From contig PMCG01000047.1 in assembly GCA_003155335.1 (NCBI GenBank), positions 925-7,126 on the forward strand: DNA of 6,202 nucleotides, in the 5' to 3' direction. Shown in pieces: positions 1-4,977 of this stretch. The translations under genes were made by a program, and so were the position numbers. Within the stretch, counting starts at the first letter, position 1, and every line of letters begins with the position of its first letter. This DNA comes from Acidobacteriota bacterium. GTDB taxonomy: Bacteria; Acidobacteriota; Vicinamibacteria; Fen-336. Below the pieces are notes generated by a model. That model saw only the letters and a program-made list of their open reading frames with translations, did no database searches and was not told the DNA's origin.

Positions 1-405
1 CCGCGTTTTCCCGACATGAGCGAGGCCTACGATCCCCGACTGCGTGAGATCGCCGAGAAGGCCTGCTGGAAGGCGGGCGTGACGGTGCGCAAGGGCGTCT
101 ATCTCGCACTGGCGGGCCCCTCGTACGAGACGCCCGCGGAGATCCGCATGGCGCGCACGCTCGGCGCAGACGTCGTCGGCATGTCCACCGTGCCGGAGGT
201 CATCGCCGCGCGTCAGAGCGGCTTGCGCGTCCTGGGACTCTCCTGCATCACGAACATGGCGGCCGGCGTACTCAAGAAGCCGCTGGCGCACGCGGAGGTC
301 CTGGCGAGCACCAGCAAGGTGCGCGCCGCGCTCGCCGACGTCCTGGCCACAATCCTCCAAGCTGCCGCGCAAGAAGCCACCACTGGCCCAACCGTGAGCC
401 AGTGA
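1..405 (+). CDS. Purine nucleoside phosphorylase, trimeric type (3' part only)
   Basis: This is the C-terminal 134 residues of a purine nucleoside phosphorylase of the trimeric PNP/MTAP family. The frame is open from base 1 (PRFPDM...), so the true start lies upstream of the window and the Met codon at 16 is internal. The family splits purine nucleosides with phosphate into free base and ribose-1-phosphate in the cytoplasm. Visible family motifs are the AYDP segment, GPSYETPAE (Glu codon 127-129, matching the base-binding Glu of human PNP), VGMSTVPEV (Met codon 181-183) and CITNMAAG (Asn codon 253-255). An Asn at that last position is the family signature for 6-oxopurines (inosine, guanosine), whereas MTA phosphorylases carry Asp. 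The last 20 or so residues are a low-complexity Ala/Thr tail. It converges on the ydjC-like gene with a 76-bp gap. Its products, hypoxanthine and guanine, are substrates of the nearby hpt product. The family call is firm; the exact gene name (punA, xapA or deoD-like) is left open. Confidence 0.93.
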   Translation, partial: PRFPDMSEAYDPRLREIAEKACWKAGVTVRKGVYLALAGPSYETPAEIRMARTLGADVVGMSTVPEVIAARQSGLRVLGLSCITNMAAGVLKKPLAHAEVLASTSKVRAALADVLATILQAAAQEATTGPTVSQ

Positions 406-481
406 GTCTCCCTGACCGCCAGTTTTCGGGCTTCGCGCAGGAGCGTACAGGCGCACACCGTTCCCCGCGCGCCGCGGCTGC

Positions 482-1237
482 TCAGACCTGGCCGAAGTGA
501 ATCAACTGGATGCCCAGCGAGGCGACGGTAGCGCGTGCCTTGGCGTCGGCGAGCGCGTTCCATTCCTGATCGCCGGTCTCGTCGGTGCGCTGGGGGCGGC
601 AGCGCAATTCGGTGACACCGTCTTCAATGCCGACGAGCAAGCCCGCCAGAGCGTCCGCGCCACCCGGGACAGGCAGATCCAGGAAACGGTCGGCCGTCCA
701 CAAGTCCTCGCGTCGCAACCGCAACCGCATCGCCGGCGTCACGCCTCGCACCGGGAGCCCTAGCTCCCACGCCAGCGTCAGCAACGCGTCGAAGACGGGC
801 CGCTGTAGGTGCGCGTCGTCCCTGGCGTCGAGGTGCGTGGGTGACCGACCGACTAGCTGGCGGAATCGACGGTGCTGCGCCCGCATTTCATCCAGAATCT
901 CCTCGGGCCGCGCGTCGGCCAGCGCGGACGGCTTCGCTGCAAGCCGGCCCTGGTCGTCCACCAGGCTCGGGACCTCGGAAGCGGGGAGCACGGGAGAGCC
1001 GCCCACGAGCGCGACGTGCAGGCCCACGCCGAGCGAGACGTTCTCCTGAGCGAGCGTCGCTGCCTCGGGCGCGGCGCAGGCGGTCACCGCCAGCGAGGCG
1101 CTGGTGAGAATCCCGTCACGGTGCGCTACCAGCACACGGCGGTTGACCTCCGGCGAGGAGCCGAGCTCGTCTGCATTGACGATCAGTCGCTTGGTCTGCG
1201 TCCTATCCTTCGACGCCACACCAGGGACGGGACTCAT
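482..1237 (-). CDS. YdjC/ChbG-family carbohydrate deacetylase homologue with substituted active-site motifs
   Basis: This 251-residue protein resembles the YdjC/ChbG/HpnK family, metal-dependent deacetylases of N-acetylated sugars. Family landmarks in order are RLIVNADELG (17-26; family usually NADDFG), PEVNRRVLVAHRDGILTSASL (29-49), GVGLHVAL (70-77, His74 kept), VPSLVDDQGR (89-98), THLDARDDAH (134-143; family usually a His-rich HLDxHxHxH), LGLPVRG (159-165) and ELRCRP (210-215; family usually CHPG). The fold is therefore recognisable, but the second Asp of the DD pair is Glu24, the motif His is Arg139 and the late His is Arg214. The enzyme may be inactive or altered. The length is close to other family members. 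The ATG at 1237 is chosen because it forms an ATGA overlap with the hpt stop. No good Shine-Dalgarno precedes it, so coupled translation is likely. A GTG seven codons in is a less likely start. The substrate cannot be told from the sequence. Confidence 0.85.
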   Translation of the reverse strand: MSPVPGVASKDRTQTKRLIVNADELGSSPEVNRRVLVAHRDGILTSASLAVTACAAPEAATLAQENVSLGVGLHVALVGGSPVLPASEVPSLVDDQGRLAAKPSALADARPEEILDEMRAQHRRFRQLVGRSPTHLDARDDAHLQRPVFDALLTLAWELGLPVRGVTPAMRLRLRREDLWTADRFLDLPVPGGADALAGLLVGIEDGVTELRCRPQRTDETGDQEWNALADAKARATVASLGIQLIHFGQV

Positions 1238-1746
1238 TCGCTGCCGTAGAGCCTGATGTCGCGCAGGTTGCGGAAGTGCTGGTTATGGTCCAACCCGTAT
1301 CCCACGACAAAGTCGTCCTTGATGTCGAAGCCAAGATAGTCGACGTGCACGTCGACCAGACGACGCGCCGGCTTCGACAGAAGCGCCACGACCTTGACGC
1401 TCTTCGGGCCACGGGCACGCAGCACGCGCAGGAGGTAGTTCAGGGTCAACCCAGTGTCCACGATGTCCTCGACCACCAACAGGTCGCGGCCATCCAGGCC
1501 CTGGTCCAAGTCCTTTACTAGTCGCACTTCGCCGGAGGACTTCGTCAGCGCACCGTAGGAGGATACCGCGATGTAGTCGAGCGTCATCGGCAGGTCAACA
1601 TGCCGCACGAGATCGGTCATGAAGGGACAGGCCCCCTTGAGCACGCCCACCAGGTGCGGTTCACGGCCGGCATAGTCCCGCGTGATCTCCCGTCCCATCT
1701 CCAGGACGCGCTCTTGGATCTTTGCTTCCGACAGGACCACCTGCAT
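1234..1746 (-). CDS. hpt: Hypoxanthine phosphoribosyltransferase
   Basis: This is a 170-residue type I phosphoribosyltransferase that converts hypoxanthine or guanine plus PRPP to IMP or GMP plus pyrophosphate in the cytoplasm (purine salvage). Landmarks are VGVLKGA (33-39, pyrophosphate loop), the SSYG flexible loop (62-65), the PRPP signature VVEDIVDTGLT (91-101; acidic Glu93, Asp94, Asp97), LLSKP (122-126, with the base-contacting Lys125) and FVVGYGLD (146-153) near the C-terminus. The length is typical of bacterial Hpt. The frame stays open upstream to 2277, but the ATG at 1746 is chosen: it sits 6 nt after a GGGAGGT Shine-Dalgarno, matches the family N-terminus (VVLSEAKIQERV), and lies just downstream of a TATAAT promoter. 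It is the first gene of a two-gene unit; its TGA overlaps the ATG of the ydjC-like gene by four bases. Confidence 0.96.
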   Translation of the reverse strand: MQVVLSEAKIQERVLEMGREITRDYAGREPHLVGVLKGACPFMTDLVRHVDLPMTLDYIAVSSYGALTKSSGEVRLVKDLDQGLDGRDLLVVEDIVDTGLTLNYLLRVLRARGPKSVKVVALLSKPARRLVDVHVDYLGFDIKDDFVVGYGLDHNQHFRNLRDIRLYGSE

Positions 1747-1752
1747 GTGACG

Positions 1753-1759
1753 ACCTCCC
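1753..1759 (-). promoter_or_regulatory. Shine-Dalgarno of hpt (decides the start)
   Basis: On the minus strand the sequence reads GGGAGGT, six bases before the ATG at 1746. This strong site argues for the 170-residue hpt product over the much longer open frame that runs back through the promoter and into the neighbouring tolC-like gene. Confidence 0.85.
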
Positions 1760-1771
1760 GCCAACCGTGGC

Positions 1772-1800
1772 ATTATAGGTTCGATGGTTTGGCCAGTCGA
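1772..1800 (-). promoter_or_regulatory. Sigma-70-type promoter of hpt-ydjC unit
   Basis: On the minus strand there is a perfect TATAAT (1777-1772) with TCGACT (1800-1795, four of six matches to TTGACA) at an ideal 17-bp spacing. Transcription would start near 1765, giving a leader of about 20 nt that carries the Shine-Dalgarno. The housekeeping-type boxes suggest constitutive expression. Seen directly in the sequence; function is inferred. Confidence 0.7.
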
Positions 1801-1877
1801 ATGCAGAGTGCCGCCCACAGGATCGCAGAAACCGGGAACCTGGGGCACCGAATGATCGTTTACTGAGGTGTGAGACC

Positions 1878-1891
1878 GTTCCCCGCGGAAC
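1878..1891. repeat. Inverted repeat GTTCC-N4-GGAAC upstream of the tolC-like gene
   Basis: Five-base arms GTTCC (1878-1882) and GGAAC (1887-1891) flank CCGC, about 60 bp before the tolC-like ATG. The size and position would suit a repressor half-site pair, but one short dyad in GC-rich DNA can arise by chance. No regulator gene is visible nearby. Confidence 0.35.
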
Positions 1892-1938
1892 AACCGCGCT
1901 TGTCGACGCGGCGGGGCCTTCATGATCTCTTCGAAGTT

Positions 1939-1945
1939 GGAAAGG
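1939..1945 (+). promoter_or_regulatory. Shine-Dalgarno of the tolC-like gene
   Basis: GGAAAGG lies eight bases before the ATG at 1954. It supports that ATG, which opens directly into a signal peptide, over the upstream in-frame GTG at 1870. Confidence 0.65.
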
Positions 1946-1953
1946 CAGCGAAT

Positions 1954-3522
1954 ATGAGCTTCAAGAACCGAGCGCTGACCGCAGTTGTGTCCGTCGCCTG
2001 CGCGGCCGCAGTGGCCCACGCCCAGGAGGCGCCCGTTCTCGAGCTGCGCCTGGACGACGCCGTTGAGCGGGCGCTCAAGAACAATGTGGACATCGCCGTC
2101 CAGCGCTTTCAGCCCGAGGCGGCCGCCGAGGCCGTGCGCCAGGCCCGCGGCGCCTACGATCCGCTCTTCACCTCGACCGTGAGGGAGACATCGAGCACAC
2201 AGCCTGTGAGCAACACTTTTCAAGGCGTCACGACGCCGACAGGGAAGCAGGCGGATTTCATCTTCGGCTTGGCCCAAGCCGTTCCAACAGGCGCCCAGGT
2301 CAGCGTGGCGTTCAACAACAGCCGCTTCTCCTCGGACAGCATCTCGCAGATCTACGATCCACGCTACTCATCGACGCTGTCGATCGGGGTAACGCAACCG
2401 CTGCTGCGCGACCTCGCCATCGACAATCAGCGCTACCAGTTGCGCGTTGCCAAGAAGAACCGCGAGATCTCCGAAGTCCAGTTTCACCAGACCGTCGTCG
2501 CGACTGTCGCCAACGTGAAGCAGCTCTACTACGACCTGATCTACGCCATCGACAACCTCGTGGCCCAGAGAGGAAGTCTGGCCCTGGCCGGGAAGCTCCT
2601 CGACGAGAACCGCATCAAAGTCAAAGTCGGCACACTGGCCCCCTTGGACGTGGTGCAGGCCGAGTCCGAGGCCGCCAGCCGCGAGGCGGACGTGATCGTC
2701 GCCGAAGCCGCGGTGGCGCAGGCCGAGGACGATCTCAAGGGTCAGATCTTCCCCCGCCAGGAGACCGAGATGTGGGCGCTGCACATCGTGCCCACCGACC
2801 GCCCCACGGCGGAAGCCAAACAGATCGATGTGGACGCGGCTATCGCGACCGCTCTCGAGAAGCGCACTGACATGGTCGCGGCGCGCAAGAACATCGAGAT
2901 CCTCGACACGGCGCTGCGTCTCTCGCGCAACAACCTACTGCCCGCTGTGGATCTCGTGGCTTCCTACGGCGCGAGCGGCGTCGGCGGCAACCAGATCTTG
3001 CGCGACGCCACTGGCGCAGTCACGGGCTACGTCCCGGGCGGGTACGGCGATGCGACCCACCAGGTCTTTGCCCGCGACTTCCCCACCTGGACGGTCGGCG
3101 CCAACGTGAGCTTCCCGCTCTTCAATCGCGCAGCAGGAGCGGCAGCAGCGCGCTCGCGCATCTCGCGCGACCAGGCCCTGGCCAGCCTGCGCGGTCTCGA
3201 GCTGCAAGTCGCCGCCGAGGTCCGCGCAGCCGCACGCGCCGTCGAGACGAACTACAAGCGCGTCGACGCGACTGGTGCGGCACGTGTGCTCGCAACCAGG
3301 AGCCTCGACGCCGAGGACAAGAAGTTCGGCGCCGGCATGTCGACGAACTACCTCGTCACCCAGAAGCAGCGCGATCTCGCGCTGGCCGAGGTGCTGGAGC
3401 TGCGCGCGGTCGCCGACTACCGCAAGAGCGTCATCGTCTTCGAGCGCGCACTGGAGGCGGCCGGCGCGTCCGTCTCGTTCGCGTCGTCCGGCAGCCTCAC
3501 TGGCAGCGTCGTCGGACAGTAG
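1954..3522 (+). CDS. TolC/OEP-family outer-membrane efflux channel protein
   Basis: This 522-residue protein belongs to the outer membrane efflux protein (OEP) family, whose trimers form a beta-barrel plus periplasmic alpha-tunnel for type I secretion or efflux pumps. Residues 1-23 are a signal peptide: Lys/Arg near the start, an Ala/Val-rich core, then AHA before Gln24. Cys16 lacks a good lipobox, so lipidation is unlikely. Two OEP repeats are visible. The first starts at LDDAVERALKNNVDIAV (33-49), with its beta segments around 100-150 ending in TQPLLRD (147-153). The second starts at VDAAIATALEKRTDM (293-307), with beta segments ending in VSFPLFNR (385-392). Long Ala/Glu/Arg-rich helices follow each. 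The tail is Ser/Gly-rich. No membrane-fusion protein or inner-membrane transporter gene is adjacent, so its pump partner and cargo are unknown. Its TAG stop directly abuts the stop of the convergent citrate synthase gene. Confidence 0.93.
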   Translation: MSFKNRALTAVVSVACAAAVAHAQEAPVLELRLDDAVERALKNNVDIAVQRFQPEAAAEAVRQARGAYDPLFTSTVRETSSTQPVSNTFQGVTTPTGKQADFIFGLAQAVPTGAQVSVAFNNSRFSSDSISQIYDPRYSSTLSIGVTQPLLRDLAIDNQRYQLRVAKKNREISEVQFHQTVVATVANVKQLYYDLIYAIDNLVAQRGSLALAGKLLDENRIKVKVGTLAPLDVVQAESEAASREADVIVAEAAVAQAEDDLKGQIFPRQETEMWALHIVPTDRPTAEAKQIDVDAAIATALEKRTDMVAARKNIEILDTALRLSRNNLLPAVDLVASYGASGVGGNQILRDATGAVTGYVPGGYGDATHQVFARDFPTWTVGANVSFPLFNRAAGAAAARSRISRDQALASLRGLELQVAAEVRAAARAVETNYKRVDATGAARVLATRSLDAEDKKFGAGMSTNYLVTQKQRDLALAEVLELRAVADYRKSVIVFERALEAAGASVSFASSGSLTGSVVGQ

Positions 3523-4818
3523 CTATTCGCGCTCGTGCATCGGTACGTAGTGCGTGAGCGTCCGGCCCACGTAGATCTGCCGCGGACGCCAGATCTTCGA
3601 GCTCGGATCGTCGTGCTGCTCCTTCCACTGCGCGATCCAGCCGGGCAGGCGGCCGATGGCGAACATCACCGTGAACATGCTGGTCGGGATGCCCATCGCG
3701 CGCAGCAGGATGCCACTGTAGAAGTCGACGTTGGGATAGAGCTTGCGTTCGATGAAGTAGGAGTCCTTGAGCGCCAGCTCCTCCAGGCCGCGGGCGATGT
3801 CCAGCAGCGGGTCACGCCGGCCCAGCGCCAGCAGCACCTTGTCACAGGCCTCCTTCAGGATCTTGGCCCGCGGATCGAAGTTCTTGTAGACGCGGTGACC
3901 GAAGCCGTAGAGCTTGAAGGGGTCCTTCTTGTCTTTGGCCTTTTCGACGCACTGCGCCGGCGTCAGCCCGCCCGCGCGAATGCGATCGAGCATCTCCAGC
4001 ACTTCGACGTTCGCGCCGCCGTGCAGCGGACCCCACAGCGCGCCCACCGCGGCCGCGCACGAAGCAAACACGTTCGCGCGACTTGATCCCACCAGCCGCA
4101 CGGTGGACGTCGAGCAGTTCTGCTCATGGTCGGCGTGCAGGATCAACAGCAGGTTCAGCGCATCTTCGAGGACCTGCTTGACCTCGTACTGCTTGTAGGG
4201 CGCAGAGAACATCATGTGCAAGAAGTTGGCGCAATAGCGCAGCTTCGGGTCAGGGTACATGAACGGCAATCCGCGCGATCTGCGGTAGGTGAAGGCCGCG
4301 ATCGTGCGCACTTTGCTGATCAGCCGCGCCGCTGCCTCGACGAAGACCTCTGGATCGTCGAGCCCCTTGAGGAACTCGATGTGGAAACACGAAAGCGTGT
4401 TGAGCGTCGCCGAGAGGATGGCCATGGGCGGGGCGTCGATGGGGAAGCCCTCGAAGTGGTGGCGCATGGCCTCGTGCAGCAGGGCGTTGTTCGTCAGCCG
4501 GCCGGAGAAGTCGTCGTACTTGGAGTCATTGGGCAGTTCGCCGAAGATCAACAAGTAGGCCGCTTCGATGAAGTTCGGCTCCCCGACGGCGAACTCCTCG
4601 ATCGGGATGCCGCGATAGCGCAGGATGCCCTTCTCTCCGTCGATGAATGTGATGGCGCTCTTGCACGAGCCGCTGCTCATGAGCGCCGGGTCGAGCGTGA
4701 TCAGCCCCGCGACATCGCGCAGCTTGCTGATCTCTATGGCCCGCTCTCCCTCCGTGCCCACGAACACCGGCAGCTCATACTCCTTGCCGCCCACGATCAG
4801 CTTGGCTGTCTCGCCCAT
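3523..4818 (-). CDS. gltA: Citrate synthase (type II, GltA-like)
   Basis: This 431-residue citrate synthase condenses acetyl-CoA with oxaloacetate to citrate, the first TCA-cycle step, in the cytoplasm. E. coli GltA has 427 residues. The three catalytic residues of the family are present: His266 in WGPLHGGAN, His308 in GFGHRVYKN and Asp365 in PNVDFYSGI, matching E. coli His264, His305 and Asp362. Other landmarks are ITFIDGEKGILRYRGIPIEE (56-75), LHADHEQNCSTSTVR (227-241) and the C-terminal RPRQIYVG (411-418). The N-terminal ~50-residue beta domain typical of the hexameric Gram-negative type is present; NADH inhibition is possible but not provable here. The ATG at 4818 is chosen because a GGGAGGA Shine-Dalgarno lies just upstream. 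A TTG at 4851 is in frame, but its extension would translate the Shine-Dalgarno itself. After GGAN the sequence is VEV instead of the common EAV, a minor variation. It is monocistronic as far as seen. Confidence 0.97.
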   Translation of the reverse strand: MGETAKLIVGGKEYELPVFVGTEGERAIEISKLRDVAGLITLDPALMSSGSCKSAITFIDGEKGILRYRGIPIEEFAVGEPNFIEAAYLLIFGELPNDSKYDDFSGRLTNNALLHEAMRHHFEGFPIDAPPMAILSATLNTLSCFHIEFLKGLDDPEVFVEAAARLISKVRTIAAFTYRRSRGLPFMYPDPKLRYCANFLHMMFSAPYKQYEVKQVLEDALNLLLILHADHEQNCSTSTVRLVGSSRANVFASCAAAVGALWGPLHGGANVEVLEMLDRIRAGGLTPAQCVEKAKDKKDPFKLYGFGHRVYKNFDPRAKILKEACDKVLLALGRRDPLLDIARGLEELALKDSYFIERKLYPNVDFYSGILLRAMGIPTSMFTVMFAIGRLPGWIAQWKEQHDDPSSKIWRPRQIYVGRTLTHYVPMHERE

Positions 4819-4822
4819 GATC

Positions 4823-4829
4823 TCCTCCC
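4823..4829 (-). promoter_or_regulatory. Shine-Dalgarno of gltA (decides the start)
   Basis: The minus strand reads GGGAGGA followed by GATC and the ATG at 4818. This near-consensus site rules in favour of the 431-residue product and against the in-frame TTG eleven codons upstream. Confidence 0.85.
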
Positions 4830-4871
4830 AAACCGGCCCAGACGCCCTCAAAGCGGTGGGCTGTGCGGGGC

Positions 4872-4900
4872 ATTATGCGTGATTCCCCCGCGCCAGCCAA
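4872..4900 (-). promoter_or_regulatory. Sigma-70-type promoter of gltA
   Basis: On the minus strand CATAAT (4877-4872, five of six) and TTGGCT (4900-4895, four of six) are separated by 17 bp. Transcription would start near 4865, leaving a leader of about 45 nt. That leader contains a possible hairpin (GCCCA 4861-4857 with TGGGC 4840-4836). The -10 box and the bases after it (ATAATGCC) are the same as in the hpt promoter. Confidence 0.6.
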
Positions 4901-4935
4901 GGCTCTGCGGACCTCCAGCCAGGCAACAGTCTCCG

Positions 4936-4944
4936 TGCTAAACT
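4936..4944 (+). promoter_or_regulatory. Possible extended -10 promoter of the REC-EAL gene
   Basis: TG-C-TAAACT (TG at 4936-4937, hexamer 4939-4944, four of six to TATAAT) lies 33 bp before the ATG at 4978. No good -35 sits at 16-18 bp, which is tolerable for an extended -10. The gene has only a weak Shine-Dalgarno (CGAG around 4967-4970), so low expression would be expected. Confidence 0.4.
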
Positions 4945-4977
4945 CAGTTCTAGGCCACGCATCTTCCGCGAGCTAAC

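Larger units (their letters stand above)
1747..1953. other. Divergent intergenic region between hpt and the tolC-like gene
   Basis: This 207-bp gap holds the hpt promoter at its left end. Several dyads lie further right. An imperfect stem (GCCC/CAGG at 1813-1821 against CCTGGGGC at 1839-1846) has one bulge and a 17-base loop. GTTCC-CCGC-GGAAC lies at 1878-1891, and CCGCG/CGCGG arms at 1894-1898 and 1907-1911. The last two lie in what would be the upstream or leader DNA of the tolC-like gene and could be an operator or leader structure. No convincing -35/-10 pair for the tolC-like gene was found. An in-frame GTG at 1870 could extend that gene, but the extension does not look like protein of this family. 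Confidence 0.5.
4819..4977. other. Divergent intergenic region between gltA and the REC-EAL gene
   Basis: This 159-bp gap carries the gltA Shine-Dalgarno, leader and promoter on the minus strand and a probable extended -10 for the REC-EAL gene on the plus strand. The two predicted transcription starts are about 85 bp apart, so the promoters lie back to back and could share a regulator. A small dyad AGCC-AA-GGCT (4895-4904) overlaps the gltA -35 box. Nothing else is recognised. Confidence 0.5.

Noticed and set aside
465..477. Hairpin CCGCG-CGC-CGCGG as a terminator between the phosphorylase and ydjC-like genes.
   Set aside because: No T-tract follows on either strand and the three-base loop is CGC. 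It is too weak to call as an intrinsic terminator, though placed plausibly in the 76-bp gap (406-481).
1900..1926. TTGTCG (1900-1905) and CATGAT (1921-1926) as a promoter for the tolC-like gene.
   Set aside because: The spacing is 15 bp and both boxes are mediocre, so the support is not better than chance.
1870..1953. Longer start (GTG at 1870) for the tolC-like gene.
   Set aside because: It would bury a clear signal peptide 28 residues inside the protein. The ATG at 1954 has its own Shine-Dalgarno.
1747..2277. N-terminal extension of hpt: the minus-strand frame is open back to 2277 (347 residues in total).
   Set aside because: The extension would cover the hpt Shine-Dalgarno and TATAAT promoter and the start of the tolC-like gene on the other strand. 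The 170-residue form alone matches the family length.
4126..4941. 271-residue plus-strand open frame opposite gltA.
   Set aside because: It is antisense to a confidently identified citrate synthase, has no family motifs, and its Arg/Asp/Gln-rich composition is typical of reversed GC-rich coding DNA.
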